A stretch of DNA of 64,000 bases, taken from the NCBI RefSeq assembly GCF_029223485.1, contig NZ_JARHTP010000016.1:124001-188000 (forward strand). Reading direction: 5' to 3'. The DNA is from Streptomyces coacervatus (GTDB lineage Bacteria; Actinomycetota; Actinomycetes; Streptomycetales; Streptomycetaceae). The notes beneath the pieces were generated by a model. That model was not told the origin of the DNA and searched no databases. It saw only the letters and a list, made by a program, of their open reading frames with translations. The stretch's first letter is position 1. Each line of letters starts with the position of its first letter. Shown piece after piece: positions 50,264-59,073 of this stretch. Made by a program: the position numbers and the translations under genes.

Positions 50264-50631
50264 CGGTCTTCCACGAGCCGTACGAAGTCCCGTTCGTTGC
50301 GCTCGGCGCGGCGTACGTACCACAGGGCGAGCAGGACCATCGGGGCGTACAGGCAGAAGCCGAGGATCACCCATTCCAGGTGGCGGGCGGCAGGCATGGC
50401 GGCGAAGACCAGGGGCAGCGGGCCGATCAGCAGGCCGAGGAACGCGAACACTGCGAGGGCGGCGCGGAGTTGGGTGCGCATGAGGGAGCGGACGTAGGTG
50501 TGGCCGAGGGTGGTCTGCTCGTCGATCTCGGTGCGCGGGCGGTAGTAGCCGGAGGCGCGCCGGGTGCGGCGGGTGCGGCGGGGCGGGCCGGTGACGACGA
50601 CGCGGCGCTCGGCGGGGTCCTGGCCCGGCAC
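50260..50631 (-). CDS. DUF485-like small membrane protein
   Basis: A 123-residue protein from a GTG at 50631 with GGAGG upstream. A basic N-terminus is followed by two transmembrane helices (LRAALAVFAFLGLLIGPLPLVF and HLEWVILGFCLYAPMVLLALWY split by a loop). DUF485 proteins are the usual companions of ActP-type symporters. It overlaps the symporter start and follows the response regulator by 2 bases. Confidence 0.8.
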   Translation of the reverse strand: MPGQDPAERRVVVTGPPRRTRRTRRASGYYRPRTEIDEQTTLGHTYVRSLMRTQLRAALAVFAFLGLLIGPLPLVFAAMPAARHLEWVILGFCLYAPMVLLALWYVRRAERNERDFVRLVEDR

Positions 50632-50633
50632 GG

Positions 50634-51383
50634 CTATGGCCTCCTCATCAGCAGGTCCCGCAGTTCGCGTGCGTGGCGGCGGCTGACCTGGAGTTCCTCG
50701 GCGCCGACCAGGACGCTCACCGTGCCTGCGTCCAGGCGCAGTTCGCCGACGTGGCGCAGGGCGACCAGGTGGCGGCGGTGGATGCGGACGAAGCCGCGGG
50801 AGCGCCAGCGCTCCTCCAGGTTGGACAGCGGGATCCGCACGAGGTGGCTGCCCTTGTCGGTGTGCAGGCGGGCGTAGTCGCCCTGGGCCTCGACGTGGGT
50901 GATGTCGTCGACGGCGACGAAGCGGGTCACGCCGCCGAGTTCGACCGGCAGGTGGTCGGGGTCGGGTTCGTGCACGGGGATGCGCGGGGCGGTGCCGGTG
51001 AGTTCGGCTGCCCGCCGGACCGCCTCCGCCAGGCGTTCCTTGCGGACCGGCTTGAGCACGTAGTCGACGGCCTTGAGGTCGAAGGCCTGTACCGCGAAGT
51101 CCTCGTGGGCGGTGACGAACACGACCAGCGGCGGCTGGGCGAACCCGGTCAGCAGTCGGGCCAGGTCGAGGCCGTCGAGGCCGGGCATGTGGATGTCGAG
51201 GAAGACGACGTCGATCGCTTCGGGGCCGCCCGGACCGGACTGCAGCGCGCGGTTGATGCGGCGCAGCGCCTCGGTCGCGTCGCCGGCGCCCTCCGCGCTG
51301 CCGATGCGGGGATCCGCGTTCAGCAGATAGAGCAGTTCCTCCAGTGAGGGGCGTTCGTCGTCGACGGCGAGGGCGCGCAGCAT
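50634..51383 (-). CDS. LytTR-family response regulator
   Basis: A 249-residue regulator. The receiver domain (about 1-120) has LAVDDERPSLEELLYLL, the phosphoacceptor Asp in VVFLDIHMPGLDGLDLARLL, and VDYVLKPVRKERL; the LytTR DNA-binding domain (about 150-245) has FVRIHRRHLVALRHV. It is first in the operon with the DUF485-like and symporter genes, and likely pairs with the LytS-type kinase downstream. It is divergent from the Lrp gene. Confidence 0.92.
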   Translation of the reverse strand: MLRALAVDDERPSLEELLYLLNADPRIGSAEGAGDATEALRRINRALQSGPGGPEAIDVVFLDIHMPGLDGLDLARLLTGFAQPPLVVFVTAHEDFAVQAFDLKAVDYVLKPVRKERLAEAVRRAAELTGTAPRIPVHEPDPDHLPVELGGVTRFVAVDDITHVEAQGDYARLHTDKGSHLVRIPLSNLEERWRSRGFVRIHRRHLVALRHVGELRLDAGTVSVLVGAEELQVSRRHARELRDLLMRRP

Positions 51384-51404
51384 GAACCCGGAGTGTAGGT
51401 GGAA

Positions 51405-51418
51405 TCCGCACGTGTGGA
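51405..51418. promoter_or_regulatory. Imperfect palindrome TCCGCACGTGTGGA
   Basis: Twelve of fourteen positions are symmetric. It lies in the 78-bp gap between the divergent LytTR and Lrp genes, a possible Lrp site. Confidence 0.35.
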
Positions 51419-51461
51419 CATGTGCCGGGGTGTCGACGTTCCTGCTGGATACAGTGCCCGC

Positions 51462-51947
51462 ATGAACAGCAGGCCGGCCCCCTTCGACGAGCTCGACCGG
51501 AAGATCATCACCTCGTTGATGGCGAACGCCAGGACGAGCTTCGCCGAGATCGGCGCGGCCGTCGGGCTGTCGTCCACGGCGGTCAAGCGGCGCGTGGACC
51601 GGCTGCGCGAGACGGGGGTGATCACCGGGTTCACGGCCACGGTGCAGCCGGCGGCGCTGGGCTGGCGCACGGAGGCGTACGTCGAGGTGTACTGCGAGGG
51701 CGCGGCCCCGCCGCGGCGGCTCGCGGAGGTGGTCCGCAACCATCCGGAGATCACGGCGGCGATGACGGTGACCGGCGGCGCGGACGCGCTGCTGCACGTA
51801 CGGGCGCGGGATGTGGACCACTTCGAGGAGGTGCTGGAGCGGATCCGCATCGAACCCTTCATCCGCAAGACGATCAGTGTGATGGTGCTGTCCCATCTGC
51901 TCCCGGAGAGCCCGGAGGCGGGCGCCACCCAAGTGGCCCCCGAATAA
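51462..51947 (+). CDS. Lrp/AsnC family transcriptional regulator
   Basis: A 161-residue feast/famine regulator with winged helix (DELDRKIITSLMANARTSFAEI and STAVKRRVDRLRETGVI) and RAM domain (EAYVEVYCEGAAPPR, TVTGGADALLHVRARD). It lies just upstream, in the same direction, of dimethylargininase and ornithine aminotransferase genes (155-bp gap), so it likely controls that arginine route. Such neighbours fit an arginine- or ornithine-responsive regulator. Confidence 0.9.
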   Translation: MNSRPAPFDELDRKIITSLMANARTSFAEIGAAVGLSSTAVKRRVDRLRETGVITGFTATVQPAALGWRTEAYVEVYCEGAAPPRRLAEVVRNHPEITAAMTVTGGADALLHVRARDVDHFEEVLERIRIEPFIRKTISVMVLSHLLPESPEAGATQVAPE

Positions 51948-52102
51948 ACATCCGAACGCGCAGCAAGGCTGCGCAGATCCCGGTGAAGACGCAGCATTCC
52001 TGCGCGGACACGCAATTCTTGTTCCTTGTCGCGCGCCTCCGTCACTTCCTACCTTGGTGTCAACCCACCCTCGACACCGCAGGAAAGCGGAGGAACCCCT
52101 CT

Positions 52103-52915
52103 GTGTCCGATTCCCGTGTGCCGCGCCGGCGGCGCTTCCTCGTCTGCGAACCCAGACACTTCGCCGTGCAGTACGCGATCAACCCCTGGATGCAACCCGA
52201 TGCCCGCGTCGACGTGGACCTGGCCCAGGAGCAGTGGCAGGCGCTGATCGGCGCCTACCGGGCCCACGGTCACACCGTCGACACCCTGGAGCCGGCCCCC
52301 GGTCTCCCCGACATGGTCTTCGCCGCGAACTCGGCGGTCGTCGTGGACGGCCGTGTCTTCGGCGCCCTCTTCCACGCGCCCCAGCGGCGCCCGGAGTCCA
52401 CGCACTACGACACGTGGTTCAAGGCGGCCGGCTTCGCCGTCCACCGCCCCGAGTCCGTCTGCGAGGGCGAGGGCGACCTGGTCTGGACGGGACGCTATGT
52501 CCTGGCCGGCACCGGATTCCGTACGACCCGCGAGGCGCACCGCGAGGTGCAGGAGTTCTTCGGCCACCCGGTGATCAGCCTGACCCTGGTGGACCCGCGC
52601 TTCTATCACCTGGACACGGCGCTGTTCGTCCTGGACGACGACAACGTCTCCTACTACCCGGAGGCGTTCTCGCCGGGCAGCCGGGAGGTGCTTGCGCGGC
52701 TGTACCCGGACGCCGTACTGGCCACCCTGGACGACGCGCTGGCCTTCGGCCTGAATTCTGTGTCCGACGGCCGGAATGTGTTCATCGCGCCCCAGGCCGA
52801 GGCCCTCGCCACCGCCCTCGCCGACCGCGGCTATGTCCCCGTCCCCGTCGACCTGTCCGAGTTCCGCAAGGCAGGCGGCGGCATCAAGTGCTGCACTCAG
52901 GAGATCCGTTCATGA
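52103..52915 (+). CDS. Dimethylargininase (DDAH)-like amidinotransferase-fold enzyme
   Basis: A 270-residue enzyme of the guanidine-modifying superfamily. It hydrolyses methylated arginine (or arginine) to citrulline. The signature CEGEGDLVW, catalytic His in FYHLDTALFVL (about 169) and Cys at position 263 or 264 in GGGIKCCTQEIR are present. The start is GTG at 52103 with GGAGG upstream. It overlaps ornithine aminotransferase by ATGA, giving a route from arginine derivatives to glutamate semialdehyde. Confidence 0.88.
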   Translation: MSDSRVPRRRRFLVCEPRHFAVQYAINPWMQPDARVDVDLAQEQWQALIGAYRAHGHTVDTLEPAPGLPDMVFAANSAVVVDGRVFGALFHAPQRRPESTHYDTWFKAAGFAVHRPESVCEGEGDLVWTGRYVLAGTGFRTTREAHREVQEFFGHPVISLTLVDPRFYHLDTALFVLDDDNVSYYPEAFSPGSREVLARLYPDAVLATLDDALAFGLNSVSDGRNVFIAPQAEALATALADRGYVPVPVDLSEFRKAGGGIKCCTQEIRS

Positions 52916-54132
52916 CCGCTCCCGTGACCACGCGTTCGTCCGCCGACCTGATCCGCGCCGAGGAACCGGTCCTGGCGCACAACTACCACCCGCTGCCCGT
53001 GGTCGTCGCCCGCGCCGAGGGCACCTGGGTGCAGGACGTCGAGGGCCGCCGCTACCTGGACATGCTGGCCGGCTACTCGGCCCTCAACTTCGGCCACCGC
53101 CACCCCGCGCTGATCGAGGCGGCCCACCGGCAGCTCGACCGCCTCACCCTCACCTCCCGCGCCTTCCACAACGACAAGCTCGCCGAATTCGCCGAGCGGC
53201 TGGCCGAGCTGACCGGCCTGGACATGGTGCTGCCGATGAACACGGGCGCCGAGGCGGTCGAGTCCGGCATCAAGGTCGCCCGCAAGTGGGCCTACGAGGT
53301 CAAGGGCGTCCCCGCCGACCAGGCGACGATCGTGGTCGCCGCGGAGAACTTCCACGGCCGTACGACGACGATCGTCAGCTTCTCCACCGACGAGACGGCA
53401 CGGGCGGGCTTCGGCCCCTTCACGCCGGGCTTCCGGATCGTGCCGTACAACGACCTGGCGGCGCTGGAGGCGGCCGTCGACGAGACGACGGCGGCCGTGC
53501 TCATCGAGCCCATCCAGGGCGAGGCGGGCGTCGTCATCCCGGACGAGGGCTATCTGGCCGGGGTGCGCGAGCTGACCCGCCGTAAGGGCTGCCTGTTCAT
53601 CGCGGACGAGATCCAGTCGGGCCTCGGCCGCACGGGCCGTACCCTCGCCGTCGAGCACGAGTCGGTCGTCCCCGACGTCCTGCTGCTGGGCAAGGCGCTG
53701 GGCGGCGGCATCGTCCCGGTCTCCGCGGTGGTCGCCCGCCGGGACGTGCTCGGCGTGCTGCGCCCGGGCGAGCACGGCTCGACGTTCGGCGGCAACCCGC
53801 TGGCAGCCGCGGTCGGCACGGCCGTCGTCGAGCTGCTGGAGACGGGCGAGTACCAGCGCCGGGCCGCCGAGCTCGGTGTGGTGCTGCGGGGCGGCCTGGC
53901 CTCGCTGGTCGGCAAGGGCGTCGTCGGCTTCCGCGCCCGCGGACTGTGGGCGGGCGTCGACATCGACCCGGCCATCGGCACCGGCCGCGAGGTCAGCCAA
54001 CAGCTGATGCGGGAGGGCGTCCTGGTCAAGGACACCCACGGCTCGACCATTCGGCTGGCGCCGCCGCTGACGATCACCGGGGAAGAGCTGGAGTCGGCGC
54101 TCGCAGCGCTGGAGAAGGTCCTGGGTTCATGA
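52912..54132 (+). CDS. rocD: Ornithine--oxo-acid aminotransferase
   Basis: A 406-residue class III PLP aminotransferase converting ornithine and 2-oxoglutarate to glutamate semialdehyde and glutamate. The PLP lysine is K261 in LLLGKALGGGIVP. Other family blocks: YSALNFGHRHP, TGAEAVESGIKVARKW and FIADEIQSGLGRTG. It overlaps the dimethylargininase stop (ATGA), and both are downstream of an Lrp regulator. Confidence 0.93.
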   Translation: MTAPVTTRSSADLIRAEEPVLAHNYHPLPVVVARAEGTWVQDVEGRRYLDMLAGYSALNFGHRHPALIEAAHRQLDRLTLTSRAFHNDKLAEFAERLAELTGLDMVLPMNTGAEAVESGIKVARKWAYEVKGVPADQATIVVAAENFHGRTTTIVSFSTDETARAGFGPFTPGFRIVPYNDLAALEAAVDETTAAVLIEPIQGEAGVVIPDEGYLAGVRELTRRKGCLFIADEIQSGLGRTGRTLAVEHESVVPDVLLLGKALGGGIVPVSAVVARRDVLGVLRPGEHGSTFGGNPLAAAVGTAVVELLETGEYQRRAAELGVVLRGGLASLVGKGVVGFRARGLWAGVDIDPAIGTGREVSQQLMREGVLVKDTHGSTIRLAPPLTITGEELESALAALEKVLGS

Positions 54133-54252
54133 CCGAAGTGGGGGGTGGTCGAACCCCGCCCCCCACTTTTCTCTCCGTCCCCGCACGTTGCCCGAAGGGT
54201 GAAGATGGGGACAAGAGGTGGTAGACCACTCTCAGCGACAGAGAGGTCGGCC

Positions 54253-56721
54253 GTGGGCACTGAAGAGGAGCAGGACGTTGCCCGGCAGCGTTTCGACGTG
54301 GCCGATGCCGCGCCCCTGCTGCTCGACGCGCAGGGCGTGGTGCGGAGCTGGACCAGGGATGCCGAGCGGCTGCTGGCGTACACGGCCGCCGAGGTGGTGG
54401 GCACCAAGGTGTCCGGACTGCTGGCCGCCGAGGACGCTGCGCGGGTGCCCGAGCTGGTCGAGCGCTGCCGCCGGGACGGCGGCTGGGCGGGGCTGCTGAC
54501 CGCACGGCGCAAGGGCGGGCGGCCGGTCCGGCTGATGGTGCGGATCACTCCGGCGGTGGAACCCGGCGTCCCGGCACGCTGGCTGGTGCTGCTCTCCGAC
54601 ATGGCGGCCGGGGCCCGCGGCTGGGACATGAGCCGTACGGTGCTGGAGCAGATGGTGACCGGCTCCCCCGTCGGCATAGCGATCGTGGACGCCGATCTGC
54701 GGTGCGTCTGGTCGAACGCGGCCCTGGAGCAGTTCGGCGGCGGGTCCGCCCGGGAGCGGCTGGGGCGGCGGCTGGCGGAGATCCAGCCGGGCATCGACTC
54801 CGAGAGCATCGAGACCCAGATGCGGCGGGTGCTGGAGACCGGCCGACCGGTGGTCGGGTACGAGCATGTCGGCCAGGTGCGGTCGGCGCCGCACCGGGAG
54901 ACGGCGCACATGATGTCGTTCACCCGGCTCGACGACGAGCACGGTCATCCGATGGGCGTGTACTACACCGTCGTCGACGTCACCGAGCGGCACCGTGCCC
55001 GGCAGCGCCTCGCCCTGCTCGACCGGGCCGGCGAGCACATCGGCCGCACCCTGGACATCGCGGCGACCGCGCAGGAGCTGGCCGACGTGGCCGTGCCGGG
55101 GTTCGCCGACTTCGTCTGCGTGGACCTGCTGGAGTCGGTGCTGCGGGGCGCGGAGCCGGCGGCCGGGGCACCGGCCGACACGGACCGGGTGCCGCTGCGC
55201 AGGGCCGGCCAGCAGTCGGTGAACGCCGGCATCCCGGAGGCCGTCGTCGAGATCGGCGAAGTGGCCGCCTATGTCGCCGGCTCGCCACCGGTCCGGAGCC
55301 TGGCCACGGGCCGGTCCTGGCGCGAGGAGCAGCTCGACCCGCTCGCCAGGGAGTGGGCCGCGGACGTGGCGGGCGGCCGGACGGCCACCACCTTCCTGGA
55401 GCTGGGACTGCACAGCGTGATGATCGTGCCGATCCGCGCGCGGGGCGTCACGCTGGGCGTCACCACGTTCTTCCGGCGCAGGCGTCAGGAGCCGTTCGAC
55501 GAGGACGACCTCAGCCTGGCCGAGGACCTGGTGTCGCGGGCGGCGGTGTGCGTCGACAACGCCCGCCGCTACACCCGCGAACGCAATGCGGCGCTGGTGC
55601 TGCAGCGCAGCCTGCTCCCGCACCGGCTGCCCGTGCAGAACGCGGTAGACGTGGCCGCCTACTACCGCCCGGCCGACGAACTGACCGGCCTCGGCGGCGA
55701 CTGGTACGACCTCATCCCGCTGTCCGGCGCGCGCGTCGCGCTCGTCGTGGGCGAGGTGCCGGGCCACGGCATCGACGCCGCCGCGGCCATGGGGCGCCTG
55801 CGGACCGCCGTACGCACGCTCGCGGCGCTGGACCTGCCGCCGGAGGAGGTGCTCGCCCACCTCGACGACCTGGTCGCGCGGACCGGCCGCGGGGAGGAAG
55901 GCGAACCGGACGGTGCGGAGGGTGCCGACGTCCAGGTCGCGGGGGCCGGCTGTGTGTACGTCGTCTACGACCCCGTGGACGGGCAGTGCACGATGGCCGC
56001 CGCGGGCCACCCCGCGCCCGCCGTCGTCCTGCCCGACGGCAGCGTCAGTTTCGTCGACCTTCCGCAGGGGCCGCCGCTCGGCGCCGGCGGACGGCCCTTC
56101 GAGGCGGTGGAGCTGGCCCTCGCCGAGGGCAGCACGCTCGCGCTGCACACCGACGGGCTGCTGGCCCGCGAGGGCGACGACCGGGCCGTCGACGCGGACC
56201 GCGCTCGGCTGCGCCGGGCCCTGGAGCGGCTCGCGCCCTCGCTCGACCTGCGCTGCCGGGCCGTGGTCGACGCGCTGGTCCCGGACCGCCCGGACGACGA
56301 CGTGGCCCTGCTGATGGCCCACACCAGGCTCCTGGGCGCGGACCAGGTCGCCGACTGGGACCTGCCCGCCGACCCGGCCGTCGTCGCCGACGCCCGCAAG
56401 GAGGCCGCCCGGCAGTTGGCCGAGTGGGGTCTGGAGGAGCTGGCCTTCACCACGGAACTCGTGGTCAGCGAGCTGGTCACCAACGCGATCCGGCACGCCG
56501 AAGGCCCCATCCGGCTCCGTCTGATCAGGGAACGCGCCCTGATCTGCGAGGTCTCCGACGGCGGCGCCACCGCACCCCATCTGCGCCATCCGCGCACCAC
56601 GGACGAGGGGGGCCGCGGGCTGCTGCTGGTCTCCCAGTTCACCCAGCAGTGGGGCACCCGCTTCGTCCCCGAGGGGAAGGTCATCTGGGCCGAGCAGTCC
56701 CTGACCGAGCCCCCCGCCTGA
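54253..56721 (+). CDS. PAS-PAS-GAF-SpoIIE phosphatase fused to an anti-sigma-factor-like ATPase domain
   Basis: An 822-residue signalling protein. Domains: PAS (about 8-115), PAS (about 135-250), GAF (about 270-440), PP2C/SpoIIE (about 445-690; GGDWYDLIPL, the late DDDVALLMAH) and HATPase_c_2 (about 705-815; ELVVSELVTNAIRHAEG). The first part senses; the phosphatase removes phosphate from an anti-anti-sigma protein, and the ATPase domain resembles RsbW. No target gene is adjacent. Start GTG at 54253 with AGAGAGG upstream. Confidence 0.9.
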   Translation: MGTEEEQDVARQRFDVADAAPLLLDAQGVVRSWTRDAERLLAYTAAEVVGTKVSGLLAAEDAARVPELVERCRRDGGWAGLLTARRKGGRPVRLMVRITPAVEPGVPARWLVLLSDMAAGARGWDMSRTVLEQMVTGSPVGIAIVDADLRCVWSNAALEQFGGGSARERLGRRLAEIQPGIDSESIETQMRRVLETGRPVVGYEHVGQVRSAPHRETAHMMSFTRLDDEHGHPMGVYYTVVDVTERHRARQRLALLDRAGEHIGRTLDIAATAQELADVAVPGFADFVCVDLLESVLRGAEPAAGAPADTDRVPLRRAGQQSVNAGIPEAVVEIGEVAAYVAGSPPVRSLATGRSWREEQLDPLAREWAADVAGGRTATTFLELGLHSVMIVPIRARGVTLGVTTFFRRRRQEPFDEDDLSLAEDLVSRAAVCVDNARRYTRERNAALVLQRSLLPHRLPVQNAVDVAAYYRPADELTGLGGDWYDLIPLSGARVALVVGEVPGHGIDAAAAMGRLRTAVRTLAALDLPPEEVLAHLDDLVARTGRGEEGEPDGAEGADVQVAGAGCVYVVYDPVDGQCTMAAAGHPAPAVVLPDGSVSFVDLPQGPPLGAGGRPFEAVELALAEGSTLALHTDGLLAREGDDRAVDADRARLRRALERLAPSLDLRCRAVVDALVPDRPDDDVALLMAHTRLLGADQVADWDLPADPAVVADARKEAARQLAEWGLEELAFTTELVVSELVTNAIRHAEGPIRLRLIRERALICEVSDGGATAPHLRHPRTTDEGGRGLLLVSQFTQQWGTRFVPEGKVIWAEQSLTEPPA

Positions 56722-56735
56722 CACAACCACTTAAA

Positions 56736-56755
56736 TCAAGCAAAATCATGCAAAA
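56736..56755 (+). repeat. AT-rich 10-bp direct repeats
   Basis: TCAAGCAAAA and TCATGCAAAA are adjacent in the 65-bp gap between two phosphatase genes. They stand out in otherwise very GC-rich sequence and could be a regulator binding site of the tandem-repeat type. Confidence 0.45.
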
Positions 56756-56786
56756 CTGATGTGATCCCGGTGGTGAGGCGGGAGCC

Positions 56787-58016
56787 ATGAAACAGACGGC
56801 GATCGACTACGGCGCAGTGTTCCAGGCCCTGCCCGGCATGGTGGCGGTACTGACGCCCGAGCTGGTGTACGCGGACGTCAACGAGGAGTTCTGCTCGATG
56901 TCCGGCCGCAAGCGCCAGGACCTCGTCGGGCGCTATCTCTTCGACGTCTTCCCCGACAACCCCAACGACTCCGGTGCGTCGGGCATGCGCAATCTGGCGG
57001 CCTCGCTGCAGCGCGTGATCACCACGGGTGAACGCGACGCCATGGCTCTGCAACGCTACGACGTCGAGGTCGCCGCACAGCCCGGCGAGTGGGAGGAGCG
57101 CTACTGGAGCCCGGTCAACGCGCCGGTGTTCGGCCCCGACGGCAAGGTGGCACTGCTGGTGCACCGGGTCGAGGAGGTCACCGAACTCATCAAGGCCCGC
57201 GGCGGCCCCAGCGGCAGCCGCGCCCGCGTCCTGGAGGCCGAGCTGTACACGCGCGCCCGCGAACTGCAGGAGGTCAACGAGCGGCTGCGGCAGGCGCACG
57301 CCCGCGAGCGCGAGGTGGCCATCGCCCTGCAGGAGGCCATGCTGCCCGCCCGCCGCCAGGTCGGCCACTACGACGCCGCCGTGCGTTACCGGCCCGCGGT
57401 CGGCGCGCTCAACGTGTGCGGGGACTGGTACGACCTGGTCGACCTGGTGGGCGGCCACCGCATCGGCGTGGCGGTGGGCGACGTGGTCGGTCACGGCCTC
57501 GCGGCCGCCGGGGTGATGGGCCAGCTGCGCAGCGCGCTGAGCGCCGCCTCCCGGGTCGCCGAGGGCCCCGGCGAGGCACTGAACGTCCTGGGCCGGTATG
57601 CGAACGTGGTCGACGGCGCCGAATCCGCCACCGCCGTCACGACGTTCATCGACTTCGACGAGCACACCATCACCTACAGCAGCGCCGGACACCTCCCGCC
57701 CGTCCTCGTGCACGCCGACGGCCGCATCGAGTTCCTCGACCAGGCCACGGACCCGCCACTCGACGCCCGCCCCGACCCGATCCCCAGACCCCAGGCCTGT
57801 ACGCGGTACGCCGAGGGCGCCACCCTCGTCCTCTACACCGACGGCCTGATCGAGCGCAGACGCGAGGACATCGACACCGGCCTGGCCCGCCTCGCCGACT
57901 CCCTCGGCCGTCACCGCAAGGAGGACCCCGAACGGCTGGCGGACGCGGTCCTGCTGGAGCTGCTGCCGCCGGGGGGCGCCACCGACGACACCGCCCTGGT
58001 CATCGTGCGGCTGTGA
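56787..58016 (+). CDS. PAS domain-containing SpoIIE-type protein phosphatase
   Basis: A 409-residue protein. An N-terminal PAS domain (about 5-125; VFQALPGMVAVLTPELVYADV) is followed by a coiled-coil (about 150-185) and a PP2C/SpoIIE catalytic domain (about 190-405; CGDWYDLVDL, GDVVGHGLAAAGVMG, DDTALVIVRL). It probably dephosphorylates anti-anti-sigma proteins in a stress or developmental pathway. It follows the larger phosphatase by 65 bases. Confidence 0.92.
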   Translation: MKQTAIDYGAVFQALPGMVAVLTPELVYADVNEEFCSMSGRKRQDLVGRYLFDVFPDNPNDSGASGMRNLAASLQRVITTGERDAMALQRYDVEVAAQPGEWEERYWSPVNAPVFGPDGKVALLVHRVEEVTELIKARGGPSGSRARVLEAELYTRARELQEVNERLRQAHAREREVAIALQEAMLPARRQVGHYDAAVRYRPAVGALNVCGDWYDLVDLVGGHRIGVAVGDVVGHGLAAAGVMGQLRSALSAASRVAEGPGEALNVLGRYANVVDGAESATAVTTFIDFDEHTITYSSAGHLPPVLVHADGRIEFLDQATDPPLDARPDPIPRPQACTRYAEGATLVLYTDGLIERRREDIDTGLARLADSLGRHRKEDPERLADAVLLELLPPGGATDDTALVIVRL

Positions 58017-58193
58017 ACGAGCAGACGGGGCGGTACGCCGCAAGGGCCGGGCGCCCGCCAGCAGTTGAGCGTGATCGCGCCATGATGTGCCATCAGGTTG
58101 CTGTCTACCGGTCGGTAACTGGAGGCTGGTGCGGCAGTTGTCCCCACGCGCGCGACGCGGCGTCCGCCGTGTTCCGGCGAACTGCCCCTGCAC

Positions 58194-58199
58194 ATAGAC
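58194..58199 (+). promoter_or_regulatory. -10-like TAGACT before the acyltransferase gene
   Basis: TAGACT matches the HrdB-type -10 consensus, 83 bases upstream of the start at 58277. No good -35 is visible. Otherwise the 260-bp gap 58017-58276 shows no gene. Confidence 0.3.
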
Positions 58200-58276
58200 T
58201 GGCGGCCCCACAACACGCCGGTTGACCTGCTGGAACGCGGCGGCACAGGCGATCCGCCGGAGTGAGGAGCGACCCT

Positions 58277-59005
58277 TTGTTCTACTACGTGCTCAAATAC
58301 GTGTTGTTGGGACCTCTGCTGAGACTGGTCTTCCGGCCTCGCATCGAAGGCCTCGAACACGTACCGGCCGAAGGTCCGGCGATCGTCGCCGGCAACCACC
58401 TCTCGTTCTCGGACCACTTCCTGATGCCGGCGATCATCAAGCGCCGTATCACCTTCCTCGCGAAGAAGGAGTACTTCACGGGTCCGGGCATCAAGGGCCG
58501 CCTCACCGCGGCCTTCTTCCGCAGCGCCGGGCAGATCCCGGTCGACCGCAAGGGCAAGGAGGCGGGGCAGGCCGCGATCCGCGAGGGCCTCGGCGTGCTG
58601 CGCAAGCAGGAACTGCTCGGCATCTACCCGGAGGGCACCCGCTCGCACGACGGCCGCCTCTACAAGGGCAAGGTCGGGGTGGCGGTGATGGCTCTGAAGG
58701 CCCAGGTGCCCGTCATCCCCTGCGCGATGATCGGCACCTTCGAGGCGCAGCCGCCCGGCAAGGTCATCCCGAACATCCACCCCGTCGTCATCCGCTTCGG
58801 CAAGCCCCTCGACTTCTCCCGCTACGCGGGCATGGAGGACGAGAGGGCGATCCTGCGCGCCGTGACCGACGAGATCATGTACGCGATCCTGTCGCTGTCC
58901 GAGCAGGAGTACGTCGACGAGTACGCGGCCGTGGCGAAGGCGGCGCAGGCCGAGACGGCAGCCGCGGAGAAGGGGCGCCGCTTCCCGCGAATGCCGCTGG
59001 GATAG
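58277..59005 (+). CDS. Lysophospholipid (1-acyl-glycerol-3-phosphate) acyltransferase
   Basis: A 242-residue PlsC-family membrane-associated acyltransferase for phosphatidic acid formation. Motifs: NHLSFSDHF (catalytic HX4D) and YPEGTRSHDG. I chose a TTG at 58277 with GAGGAG 7 bases upstream, because family members start FYYVLKYVLLGPLLRL; a GTG at 58262 would add five residues. It converges with the aminopeptidase gene across a strong terminator. Confidence 0.9.
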   Translation: MFYYVLKYVLLGPLLRLVFRPRIEGLEHVPAEGPAIVAGNHLSFSDHFLMPAIIKRRITFLAKKEYFTGPGIKGRLTAAFFRSAGQIPVDRKGKEAGQAAIREGLGVLRKQELLGIYPEGTRSHDGRLYKGKVGVAVMALKAQVPVIPCAMIGTFEAQPPGKVIPNIHPVVIRFGKPLDFSRYAGMEDERAILRAVTDEIMYAILSLSEQEYVDEYAAVAKAAQAETAAAEKGRRFPRMPLG

Positions 59006-59021
59006 GGCGAGTTGAGCAGTG

Positions 59022-59057
59022 GTGAGGGGCGGCCGGAGTGTTCCGGCCGCCCCTCAC
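59022..59057. terminator. Perfect 16-bp stem-loop, bidirectional terminator
   Basis: GTGAGGGGCGGCCGGA and its exact complement flank the loop GTGT, centred between the convergent acyltransferase and aminopeptidase genes. Confidence 0.85.
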
Positions 59058-59073
59058 GTCGTACGACTGCTGG

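Noticed and set aside
54129..54224. 31-codon frame overlapping the rocD stop as ATGA
   Set aside because: The overlap looks like coupling, but the peptide is Pro/Gly-rich, has no ribosome site or hydrophobic segment, and lies in the leader of the next gene.
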